Assembly: GCA_018399915.1 (NCBI GenBank)
Contig: JAGYNW010000025.1
Span: 1 to 15,074, forward strand
From: Candidatus Omnitrophota bacterium
Lineage (GTDB): Bacteria; Omnitrophota; Gorgyraeia; Zapsychrales; Zapsychraceae
Direction of reading: 5' to 3'
Length of the DNA stretch: 15,074 nt
The position numbers and the translations under genes are program-made. The notes beneath the pieces are model-generated. The model was given only the letters and a program-made list of their open reading frames with translations. It made no database searches and was not told where the DNA came from. Every line of letters begins with the position of its first letter. Position 1 is the stretch's first letter. Shown here one piece after another: positions 6,396-13,883 of the stretch.

Positions 6396-6770
6396 TCACT
6401 GAAACACAATAACCTTGGCCGTAAAATTTGCCCGGATATACCCGTTGCCGATAAATTCCTGTGCGGGTAAACTTTTCCAGGCGCCCGTGGCATCGGTCTT
6501 TACATCCGTGATGGCGTCTCCGCCAAGGATCGCAGCCTCACGCTTCATCTTTTCAAGCACATCGCTGATTCTTTGCCGGCGCTCCGCGTTGACCGTAACC
6601 GTCCCGATCTGCACAGACGGTTTTTTGACCGTTTCCAGATAAATGACCTCATCGCTGGATTGCTTAGCCGGGTAATAATCCACTGTCGTATCCTGAGAAC
6701 TGATCCGGTAAAGACTACAGCCTGCGGTTACCACTAATACGAATATTAAATAGGGTATTTTTTTCATCAT
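6396..6770 (-). CDS. small lipoprotein coupled to the hydroxylase operon
   Basis: 124 residues. Residues 1-17 are a lipoprotein signal (MMKK, hydrophobic core) with Cys18 in VVTAGCS; Ser at +2 suggests outer-membrane sorting. The mature part has a strand-rich segment VIYLETVKKPSVQIGTVTV, a helix RRQRISDVLEKMKREAAILGGDAITDV (64-90) and a final strand YIRANFTAKVIVF. The GGDAI-type helix-strand pattern resembles small RcsF/DUF4156-like lipoproteins, but I cannot assign a family. Its ATG overlaps the hydroxylase stop (ATGA, 6767-6770), with GAGG just upstream, so translation is coupled to the molybdenum subunit. An ATG immediately inside (Met2) is equally usable. Its stop TGA abuts that of the MocA-like gene, and no terminator fits between. 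Confidence 0.75.
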   Translation of the reverse strand: MMKKIPYLIFVLVVTAGCSLYRISSQDTTVDYYPAKQSSDEVIYLETVKKPSVQIGTVTVNAERRQRISDVLEKMKREAAILGGDAITDVKTDATGAWKSLPAQEFIGNGYIRANFTAKVIVFQ

Positions 6771-9100
6771 TCGACCTCATCTTTATGATTATGATTTTGT
6801 TTTTCTTCTAAAGCCTTAATGACCTTATCCGGCGTGAACGGCAATTCCTTTAACCGGATGCCTACCGCGTCATAGATCGCATTCGCGATGGCCGCGGCGG
6901 TCGGCAAAAGAGCGGCCTCGCCCATGCCCTTGGCGCCGAAAGGTCCTTGCGGGTCATTGGTCTCGATCATGATCGTCTCGATCGGGGGGATTATCCCGGA
7001 ACGGGGTACTTTGTATTTAGCAAAACTTGCATTGGCAACCCGGCCATTGTGAAACTCCAGATCTTCAAACAAGGTATAACCCAATCCCATCACCACTGAG
7101 CCTTCCACCTGGCTTTCCACTGAACTCGGATTGATGGCCTTGCCCACATCATGGGCGTCCCACAACTTCAAAATCTTTATCTTGCCGGTCTCAGTATCTA
7201 CTTCCACTTCAACGATCTGTGCCTCAAATCCATAACTGCCGGACACATTGCCCTCTCCGGTACGAAAATCGATCGGGGTTGTTTTGGGATTGTAACTGCC
7301 TCGGCCGATGATCTGCTTGCCATAATCGAAGGAATAACACAATTCCACAGCCTTATCAAAAGAACACAAGACCGAGCCGTCCGCTTTTACGATGACCTCC
7401 TCAGCCACGATGTCAAGGTCTTGGGCTTTGCACTCATGCTTATCGGCGACGATCTCCAGGATCTGTTTTTTGGCATCGCGGGCTGCCAAAAGCGCGGCAT
7501 TGCCGGAAATAAAGGTCACCCGGCTGGCAAAACTCCCGGTGTCAAAAGGCGTTATCTCGGTATCCGCGGCTGTGCAGGAAATACGCTCAAACCCGATGCC
7601 CAATTCCTGAGCAGCGATCTGAGACAAGGCGGTGTTAGACCCTTGCCCGGTATCCGCGGCGCCCGTAAACAGATAGACTGAACAATCCTCTTCAATCTTA
7701 ATGATCGCCCCGGCGGATTCATGCGATTTGTACATCTTAGACCCCATAACATCGGCCGCGATACCGATACCGATACCCCGTGCCAGGTGTCGTTGCTTGC
7801 CCCGCTTTTGTTTCCATCCGGATTTCTCGGTAGCCGCCTCAATACATTCTTTCAGCCCATTGCTTGAGATGATCATTTTATTTTTGGTTACCATGTTAGG
7901 GCCCGTAATATTCTTCAACCGGAATTCAACCGGGTCCATACCGATGCCTTCGGCCAAAAGATCCATATGCGACTCAATAGAAAAACCTGACTGCACACCC
8001 CCAAAGCCCCTGATCGCGCCGCTGATCGGCTTATTGGTGTAGACACGGTAGCCGGTGATCCTCAGATGCTCTAGATTGTAGACCATAAAAATGCGCATGG
8101 TCGCCGCCGCCATGACCGTGGGGCCATAACTGCAATAGGCGCCTCCGTCGGCATAAACCTCACCGGTAATGGCCATAAGCTTTCCGTCCTTCCGCACGCC
8201 GGATTTCAGCTTGTAATGCATATTATGCTTCCTGCGGGAAAACGAAAACTCCTCTTGGCGGGAATAACACATCTTAACCGGTACCCCACCGGCTTTTTTA
8301 GATAAAAGGCAGGCGGAAAAATCCATGGGAAGCATCTCTAACTTCCCTCCGAACCCGCCTCCGGAGGGCATTTTGATAACACGGATATTGTTCAAATTTA
8401 TCTTGAGGCATTTGGCCAAGGCCTCACGGACCTTAAATGGCGCCTGGTGAGAGATCCACATCGTGATCTTATCCGAATAAGTTTCCCATTGACCGATACA
8501 GACATGCGTCTCCATACAAGCATGCGCTGCGGCCTGACTGTAAAAGATATCTTCGCGCACATAATCCGATTCTCTGAGCCCGCGGTTGGGGTTCCCGAAA
8601 TTGACCGGCAGGATCACACCGATATTATTGCGGCAATGCGCGTGGATCTGAGGAGCGCCGGGCTTGATCGCCTCAAAAACATCAAAGACCGCCGGCAGAA
8701 CTTCATATTCCACCTCTATCAATTTGAGCGCGGCCTCAGCGATCTCCTCGGTCTCTGCGGCAATAGCCCCGATCTCATCGCCTATGTAACGGACCTTTTC
8801 TGATTCCAGAGCCAATTGATCCACGGTATGCGGGAAAAAGTATTCATTAGACCCGAACTTGATCTGATTGGTATCTCTGGCTGTAACCACGGCCTTAACC
8901 CCGGGAAGCTGTTGCGCTTTGGTGGTGTCGATACGGATAACCTTCGCGTGAGGATGCGGGGACCTTATCATCTTACCGACGAGCATGCCATTAAATTTCA
9001 GATCATAAGTAAATTTGGATTCCCCGGTTACAAGCCCTCTGCCGTCAATGCGGGGCACGCTTTTGCCTACCGGGTTAAAAAATCGCTTAGTTTCAGTCAT
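6767..9100 (-). CDS. xanthine dehydrogenase family molybdopterin-binding (catalytic) subunit
   Basis: 777 residues, typical for the large subunit. It contains the N-terminal aldehyde oxidase a/b-hammerhead region (about 16-140), GGGFGGK (247-253), GAIRGFGG (361-368), DTGQGSNTALSQIAAQELG (483-501), DTGSFASR (520-527) and GAKGMGEAALL (722-732), whose Glu728 is the expected catalytic base at the Mo centre. The GAIRGFGG loop resembles purine/aldehyde hydroxylases and lacks the AYxCSFR loop of form I CO dehydrogenase. The residue after GGGFGGK is Leu254, where bovine xanthine oxidase has the purine-binding Glu802, so xanthine is not an obvious substrate. No Tat or Sec signal is seen, so the enzyme is cytosolic. 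AAGGA lies 5 nt upstream of the ATG. It overlaps the [2Fe-2S] gene by 8 nt and the lipoprotein gene by 4 nt. Confidence 0.92.
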   Translation of the reverse strand: MTETKRFFNPVGKSVPRIDGRGLVTGESKFTYDLKFNGMLVGKMIRSPHPHAKVIRIDTTKAQQLPGVKAVVTARDTNQIKFGSNEYFFPHTVDQLALESEKVRYIGDEIGAIAAETEEIAEAALKLIEVEYEVLPAVFDVFEAIKPGAPQIHAHCRNNIGVILPVNFGNPNRGLRESDYVREDIFYSQAAAHACMETHVCIGQWETYSDKITMWISHQAPFKVREALAKCLKINLNNIRVIKMPSGGGFGGKLEMLPMDFSACLLSKKAGGVPVKMCYSRQEEFSFSRRKHNMHYKLKSGVRKDGKLMAITGEVYADGGAYCSYGPTVMAAATMRIFMVYNLEHLRITGYRVYTNKPISGAIRGFGGVQSGFSIESHMDLLAEGIGMDPVEFRLKNITGPNMVTKNKMIISSNGLKECIEAATEKSGWKQKRGKQRHLARGIGIGIAADVMGSKMYKSHESAGAIIKIEEDCSVYLFTGAADTGQGSNTALSQIAAQELGIGFERISCTAADTEITPFDTGSFASRVTFISGNAALLAARDAKKQILEIVADKHECKAQDLDIVAEEVIVKADGSVLCSFDKAVELCYSFDYGKQIIGRGSYNPKTTPIDFRTGEGNVSGSYGFEAQIVEVEVDTETGKIKILKLWDAHDVGKAINPSSVESQVEGSVVMGLGYTLFEDLEFHNGRVANASFAKYKVPRSGIIPPIETIMIETNDPQGPFGAKGMGEAALLPTAAAIANAIYDAVGIRLKELPFTPDKVIKALEEKQNHNHKDEVE

Positions 9101-9581
9101 GGGCTTCCTTCCCCTTTTGGGCTCCTCGCATCAGTTCGGCCGCATAGCTAACTGCCTCAAAGATCTTAGAATATCCGGCGCAACGGCATAAATTCCCGTC
9201 CAGGGCGTCCCGGATCTGCTGTTGATCAGGTTGAGGATTACGATCCAACAAGGCCTTACTGGCCATGATCATGCCGGGCGTGCAAAATCCGCATTGCACC
9301 GCACCTTTTTCCAGAAAAGCCGTCTGCAAAGGATGCAATTCATCGCCCCGGGCCAATCCTTCGATCGTTAGGATCTCTGCGCCTTCGACATCACAGGCCA
9401 GGGTAATGCAGGCCAAAACCGCTTTACCATTAATAATGACGGTACAGGCGCAGCATTCAGCATCCTGACATGATGTCTTGGTCCCTGTCAGTCCCAAATG
9501 ATCGCGCAAGACCTCCAACAAGGTTTCATGGCCCTTCAGTTCCAGCTGGTACTGTTTTTTATTAATAATCAATGTTGTCAT
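9093..9581 (-). CDS. xanthine dehydrogenase family [2Fe-2S] subunit
   Basis: 162 residues, the normal size. The plant-ferredoxin-type domain has Cys38, Cys43, Cys46 and Cys58 in SCQDAECCACTV and LAC. The second helical [2Fe-2S] domain has CGFC (Cys97, Cys100) and CRC (Cys132, Cys134). All eight ligands are present. It relays electrons from the Mo centre to FAD. It is odd in having Cys44 where the family nearly always has Gly (ECGAC), giving consecutive cysteines beside the cluster. The ribosome site AAGGAA lies 6 nt upstream. The ATG overlaps the FAD-subunit stop (ATGA, 9578-9581), so production is coupled. Confidence 0.94.
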   Translation of the reverse strand: MTTLIINKKQYQLELKGHETLLEVLRDHLGLTGTKTSCQDAECCACTVIINGKAVLACITLACDVEGAEILTIEGLARGDELHPLQTAFLEKGAVQCGFCTPGMIMASKALLDRNPQPDQQQIRDALDGNLCRCAGYSKIFEAVSYAAELMRGAQKGKEAHD

Positions 9582-10420
9582 GTTTGTTTCCTTAACGCCG
9601 CAAGGGCTTTTTTCAGGCTAACACCAAACATATGGGTCTTGTACTCGTCACTTCTGTTGGTGTAAAGGTCTTTATCCAGAGATGGAAAACCTTTTGTCAA
9701 GATATCATCCATGGTGTTCTTGGTCAAATAGGCTTCTAAGTCCTTATCCCGGCAAGCAAAAACAATACCATTATTGATGACCACCCGTGCTTGCGTCAAA
9801 ATATCTCCTTCAGGCACTCCTCCGACACACACAGCCAACAAGGGGGTATCCGCCGCCACGGTCCTGGTAACCCGCTGATACTGAAACCGCGCCTGGGGAC
9901 AAACATCACAACTGATATGGGTAAGTATCTTTTGGGTCTTCGCGCCGTTGGCGAAAAATTCTTCAGCGCTGAGCACTTGCTCTTTAAGATCAGCGCCACA
10001 AAAATGCAATAGGGCATCAATGGCAACCAGGGCGGTCGACATCTCTGTCCAGGCATACCGGCAAGTCAGGTTCCCGCCTAAAGTTGCCATGTTTCTGATC
10101 GGCGTATTGCCGATGCAAGCAGCCACCTGTTTCAGCACCGCAAGACTCTCCGGCAAATCAGCCGAAAGGATATCATCCATGGTCAGCATTGCGCCCAAAA
10201 GGAGGCGTCCGCCTTGCTGATCGATCTGTTTCAATTCAGATATTTTGCTGAGACTCAAAACATGTTCGGGTGTATGGGCACCGCGCCGCTTTAAGGCCTT
10301 AAGATTATTGATAAGAAAAGTGCCCCCCGCCTTTATCTTGGCGCGCTCATGGCGTGCGTACACCTCAAGGGCCTCTTTAAGCGTCTCAGGGGCATGAAAA
10401 GTAAAAGGGTTCAATTGCAT
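9578..10420 (-). CDS. xanthine dehydrogenase family FAD-binding subunit
   Basis: 280 residues from the ATG at 10420, which has AAAGGA 7 nt upstream. A longer frame could begin at a TTG (10456) but has no ribosome site. The FAD-binding motifs are KAGGTFLINNLK (30-41) and NTPIRNMATLGGNL (105-118), matching the family AGGTdL and IRNxxTxGGN patterns. A C-terminal CO dehydrogenase flavoprotein-type domain follows (RFQYQRVTRTVAADTPLLAV, 178-197). It passes electrons from the [2Fe-2S] clusters to NAD or another acceptor. It is the first gene of the operon; a promoter lies 54-81 nt upstream of the start. Confidence 0.92.
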   Translation of the reverse strand: MQLNPFTFHAPETLKEALEVYARHERAKIKAGGTFLINNLKALKRRGAHTPEHVLSLSKISELKQIDQQGGRLLLGAMLTMDDILSADLPESLAVLKQVAACIGNTPIRNMATLGGNLTCRYAWTEMSTALVAIDALLHFCGADLKEQVLSAEEFFANGAKTQKILTHISCDVCPQARFQYQRVTRTVAADTPLLAVCVGGVPEGDILTQARVVINNGIVFACRDKDLEAYLTKNTMDDILTKGFPSLDKDLYTNRSDEYKTHMFGVSLKKALAALRKQT

Positions 10421-10473
10421 ACATGGGTCCTTTGATAATTTATGATTTAGGCTCAATTCTTAAATCAAAAAAC

Positions 10474-10501
10474 AGTATATCAGATTATGGATTTTTGACA
10501 A
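10474..10501 (-). promoter_or_regulatory. sigma70-type promoter of the hydroxylase operon
   Basis: Minus strand: TTGTCA (10496-10501), a 16-nt spacer and TATACT (10474-10479). The start falls near 10467, with a leader of about 47 nt. That leader is too short for a Moco or purine riboswitch, and none is seen. No terminator separates it from the spermidine synthase-like gene ending at 10518. Confidence 0.65.
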
Positions 10502-10517
10502 TACCTGCCTCCTGCCG

Positions 10518-12017
10518 TCATCTGGAATTTCCGAGCATGGCTTTACCAATATAATGCTCGACGGGAGCATGCGCATCCGTAAGCACAGGAACGTCCCGCG
10601 CCACAGGCTCAATGACCCGGTTGTCGAGATAGGCTTTCAGCTCAGCATCCGCGCTGCGCAAGGGTACAGGTTTATCTGATTTTAACGCGACCAAAATAAT
10701 ATTCTGCACCGCGTCTTTGGGCTTGCTCTTATCGACTTGGAACAAATAGACCTGATCAAACACTTCGGCGTAAGTCGCGTATTCGGCCCGGGCAAACAGC
10801 CCCTTCGGTCCGGACAAAGCCGATATCAGATTCACACAAACAACGCCTTGATCGTTCAAAAGAGCGCGCATGCGCGCAAGGGCCTCGCGGGTAGTGACCT
10901 GATACGGGACGATGCTTAAGGAATTAAAAACATCAACAAGGATCACATCGTATTGCCGGGAGGCGGTGTTCAGATAGATCCGCGCGTCCTGATGAAAGAT
11001 CCGCAAACGCGGGTCCTCTTTAAGCCCGAAATGTTGCCTGGCCAGATCCGTCAATCTCGGATCGATCTCCACCACATCAATCGTCGCCTCGGGATACCTT
11101 TTCAAATAATCCTGCGGATAAGAATAAGCCCCTCCGCCCAGCATAAGGGTCTTGTCAAAACCCGGATGAAAATGCTCAATAATCCGGAAAAACTTCAAAT
11201 AATCCGCGACCAGCCCTTGTTTTAAAAGATACGCGGCGGAATTCCCCTCATTGTTAAGGCGCATAACCTTGATCAGTTCCCCATTCTTATCCTGGTGGTT
11301 AAAGATCCACACCCGGTTGTAAAGGGTCTCTTCATCAACCACGGTCACCTTGCGGGGCGAGAACCGCTTATCCGTATCGGTTGCCAGAACGCCTGCGGTC
11401 AAGGCCAAGAGCGCGATAAAAACCATCATGCGCTGCCTTCGCGCAAGAACGCTCAAGGATAAAGCGATCAAAATCATAGCGACCAGAAAAAGCATATTGG
11501 TGCTTCCCCAAAAAGGGATCAGCACATATCCACCGATAAAAGTGCCTGCAATGCTACCCAGCGTCGAGAGCGCGTACAGATTCCCCACCGTGCGCCCCGA
11601 TGTTTCCAGGCTGTGAAGCTGAAATTTCACTACATAGGGAGCCACCATGCCCAAAAGAATATTCGGAAAACTGAACATGATCAAAGATGCCAGAAGCGAT
11701 TGCATACGGATGTCCACCGGCATGCGGACCAGCGCGTAAAGAATATAATCTTTGGTCAAGGCCATAACCGCGATAAACAAACCGGCCGCAAATAATAGTC
11801 CGAACAAGATCTTCACATCCTGTTTTCTGTCAGCCAGAGAACCGCCCCACCAATACCCGAAACTCAGACTGGCCAGGACAATACCGATCAATGAGGTCCA
11901 AACAAAAATGGAAGTGCCCACAAAAGGCGCCAGCACACGTGACCCTGCCAGTTCGATTACCATGATCGATGCCCCGGTTACCAGCATAACAGTGTTGAGA
12001 ATCAAATCATTCTTCAT
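10518..12017 (-). CDS. membrane-fused spermidine synthase-like (aminopropyltransferase-fold) protein
   Basis: 499 residues. An N-terminal membrane domain of about six or seven helices (8-215) begins VTGASIMVIELAGSRVLAPFVG, typical of fused MFS/spermidine synthase proteins. The C-terminal Rossmann methyltransferase-like domain has LMLGGGAYSYP (291-301), VEIDP (316-320), HQDARIYL (342-349) and YDVILVDVFNS (356-366). It ends with VLTDAHAPVEHYI (478-490), the usual C-terminal signature of fused forms. GGGAYS in place of GGGDG, and DVFNS in place of a DxxDP-type motif, make genuine spermidine synthesis doubtful. The substrate is unknown and the location is the inner membrane. It overlaps the CPBP protease stop by 11 nt, so it is translationally coupled; the ribosome site is weak (CAGGTAAAG). 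Confidence 0.85.
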   Translation of the reverse strand: MKNDLILNTVMLVTGASIMVIELAGSRVLAPFVGTSIFVWTSLIGIVLASLSFGYWWGGSLADRKQDVKILFGLLFAAGLFIAVMALTKDYILYALVRMPVDIRMQSLLASLIMFSFPNILLGMVAPYVVKFQLHSLETSGRTVGNLYALSTLGSIAGTFIGGYVLIPFWGSTNMLFLVAMILIALSLSVLARRQRMMVFIALLALTAGVLATDTDKRFSPRKVTVVDEETLYNRVWIFNHQDKNGELIKVMRLNNEGNSAAYLLKQGLVADYLKFFRIIEHFHPGFDKTLMLGGGAYSYPQDYLKRYPEATIDVVEIDPRLTDLARQHFGLKEDPRLRIFHQDARIYLNTASRQYDVILVDVFNSLSIVPYQVTTREALARMRALLNDQGVVCVNLISALSGPKGLFARAEYATYAEVFDQVYLFQVDKSKPKDAVQNIILVALKSDKPVPLRSADAELKAYLDNRVIEPVARDVPVLTDAHAPVEHYIGKAMLGNSR

Positions 12018-13869
12018 CTTTACCTGACCCGGGATCTTTCAGATCTTCCATCGCTACCTCGACGACAGCGATATCCCATCCATTGGAAGAAACCTCTTTG
12101 ACTACCTGATCTTTGGGTTTAGCGTCCCATAAGGCCCTATGGCTTTTCAGATAGAATTTCAAGACCTCCAGATTGAACAATTGCTTTTTGCTGAGCCGCC
12201 AATGCATGGCTTTTTCCGGAACTTCCTTATTCCAGATGATGGCAACCACGGCCCAGATCAAAGGCAATAAAAGCACAGCTAAGCATCCATAAAAATTCAT
12301 ATCATATGTTGGGCTGAGAAGATAGCCGGAAGAGCGCCAAAAAGCGTCAAAAAGGAAATGCGCGATTATGACAGGGATAATACCAAAACGCAGATAGATC
12401 AGTGAAAGAAAAATACCTAGCAAGGTAACCTCAACACCCCGGAACCACATCGGGAAAACCGGATAACTGCTATGGGCAAAACCCCATACCACCGAAGAAA
12501 TGATGACAGCCACCACAGTACTGCGGAAGATTTGCTTACCCCAACCGATAGCGAACAAACGGAACATCAGCTCTTCACTCATGCTGGCCTTGAACCCGAT
12601 GGTGAACGCGGCCAAAAACGGCAGGTACGCCGTTGATAATTGCCCCAGCCAACTGTATTCGACCCATACACCCCAGTAACGTTGCCCTACCTCGACCATA
12701 AACGACTGCAGGCCTAAAAGCATAACCATGACCAAATAACCCAACAAAATAGAGGCCGCCACATTGCGGGAAAAAAAAGTGGTGTTTAAATAATAAAGGA
12801 AAGAACCTTCTTTCTTCTTTTTAAAATGCTCATAATGCAGAAGTTCGCCGGATAGACTCGGCATTAACAGAGCAAAATTCACAAAAACCGCTCCACGCAA
12901 ACTGTTCAACACCAGCCTTAGCAAATAATCCTTGAAAGGCGAGGTGGTGGGATAATTGAACAGAATCTCCTGAAAATAATTAAAATTGGCCAGAATCGAT
13001 AAGAGGAAGGAAAACACTGCGATCTTTATGTAAAAGACCTTTGTCAAATGCATGGCCAAGTGGTTCCGCTTGACCAGGATAAAATAGACCGCGCTCATAA
13101 ACAACAAGGTGTAAAAAAGGAGAATAACCGCGTTCAGATTACGCCCGGTATTCTTCAGTTCAGAAATGTAACGGGAAAATTTCTCCGGGACCTTAAAGGT
13201 GTTTTTAGAAAAGGATAGGATCTCTTGCCCGGAAACCGTAGCGCCTATGATCAATTTGGCCGTTCCGCTGCCCTCTTCGTCACTCCAGGGAATATTGACA
13301 TCTTTTTTGCGCCAGGAAAAGGAATGATCTTCACGGTTGTCCTTCTTGGTCAGAAAATCACCTTTGACCGTGTACTCTTGCGGGTCGAAGTCAAAACGCT
13401 CTTTTAAAAAATTGACCACCCGCTCACGCGCCTCGGTTTTAGTCAATATCGCGCGGGCCTCCCCTTCTTCAATGACATGATTAAAAGAAACGATCTCTCC
13501 GGTTGTGGCGCTGACAGCTAACCGGAACTCTTCTTTTTCGCGCTCTCTGTACAAACGAATAAGCCACAAAAACATATCAAAGTCATGCTCGTCGACAAAA
13601 CGCTTCAGGCCTTTGAATCCGATGGTCTTTTGTAAGTATTGGTTGGCAGGCGTATCCAGGCTGAAGACAATGGCGTGGTTGAATCCCTGAAACGCGTAGC
13701 CCTCCTGATCAAGATAAGAGCGCGCGACCTTTAAGGCCTCTGCCTTGTCAACAGCATGTTTGACAAAGGCCAGTTGGGGATAACTGAACTGGTACCAAAC
13801 CACAAACCCGAGAAAAGCAAAAGCCATTAATGCGCCCCAGGTCTTTTTCGATATTTGCATGGTAATCAT
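12007..13869 (-). CDS. CPBP (CAAX/Abi) intramembrane metalloprotease with N-terminal PepSY-like region
   Basis: 620 residues, far longer than a bare CPBP domain (about 200-300). There is one TM helix at 10-27. A probable extracytoplasmic region at about 38-230 looks like two PepSY-type units: DKAEALKVARSYLDQEG with VSATTGEIVSF, and LTKTEARERVVNFLKERF with IGATVSGQEILSF. Then come several TM helices (245-550). The three protease motifs are present: EELMFR (432-437), GFAH (His466) and HFLFD (504-508), giving the EExxxR, FxxxH-like and HxxxD/N metal and catalytic residues. A charged cytosolic tail follows. The start is uncertain (ATG at 13869 or 13860, neither with a good ribosome site). It lies 14 nt after the preceding stop, so coupling is likely. 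The substrate is unknown. Confidence 0.85.
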   Translation of the reverse strand: MITMQISKKTWGALMAFAFLGFVVWYQFSYPQLAFVKHAVDKAEALKVARSYLDQEGYAFQGFNHAIVFSLDTPANQYLQKTIGFKGLKRFVDEHDFDMFLWLIRLYREREKEEFRLAVSATTGEIVSFNHVIEEGEARAILTKTEARERVVNFLKERFDFDPQEYTVKGDFLTKKDNREDHSFSWRKKDVNIPWSDEEGSGTAKLIIGATVSGQEILSFSKNTFKVPEKFSRYISELKNTGRNLNAVILLFYTLLFMSAVYFILVKRNHLAMHLTKVFYIKIAVFSFLLSILANFNYFQEILFNYPTTSPFKDYLLRLVLNSLRGAVFVNFALLMPSLSGELLHYEHFKKKKEGSFLYYLNTTFFSRNVAASILLGYLVMVMLLGLQSFMVEVGQRYWGVWVEYSWLGQLSTAYLPFLAAFTIGFKASMSEELMFRLFAIGWGKQIFRSTVVAVIISSVVWGFAHSSYPVFPMWFRGVEVTLLGIFLSLIYLRFGIIPVIIAHFLFDAFWRSSGYLLSPTYDMNFYGCLAVLLLPLIWAVVAIIWNKEVPEKAMHWRLSKKQLFNLEVLKFYLKSHRALWDAKPKDQVVKEVSSNGWDIAVVEVAMEDLKDPGSGKDEE

Positions 13870-13883
13870 ACCGTTTTAACAGG

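Noticed and set aside
7151..9151. Plus-strand open frames opposite the molybdopterin subunit gene
   Set aside because: Shadows of a strongly conserved coding sequence; no ribosome sites or recognisable motifs.
6767..10420. Aerobic CO dehydrogenase (CoxMSL)
   Set aside because: The large subunit has GAIRGFGG and lacks the AYxCSFR active-site loop of form I CO dehydrogenase.
10421..10456. Longer FAD-subunit start (TTG at 10456)
   Set aside because: No ribosome site; the ATG at 10420 has AAAGGA at good spacing and fits the family N-terminus.
10421..10467. Moco or purine riboswitch in the hydroxylase leader
   Set aside because: The predicted leader is only about 47 nt, AT-rich and without a suitable stem arrangement.
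10518..12017. Genuine spermidine synthase (speE)
   Set aside because: The membrane fusion, GGGAYS instead of GGGDG and DVFNS instead of a DxxDP-type motif make polyamine synthesis unproven, so no gene symbol is given.
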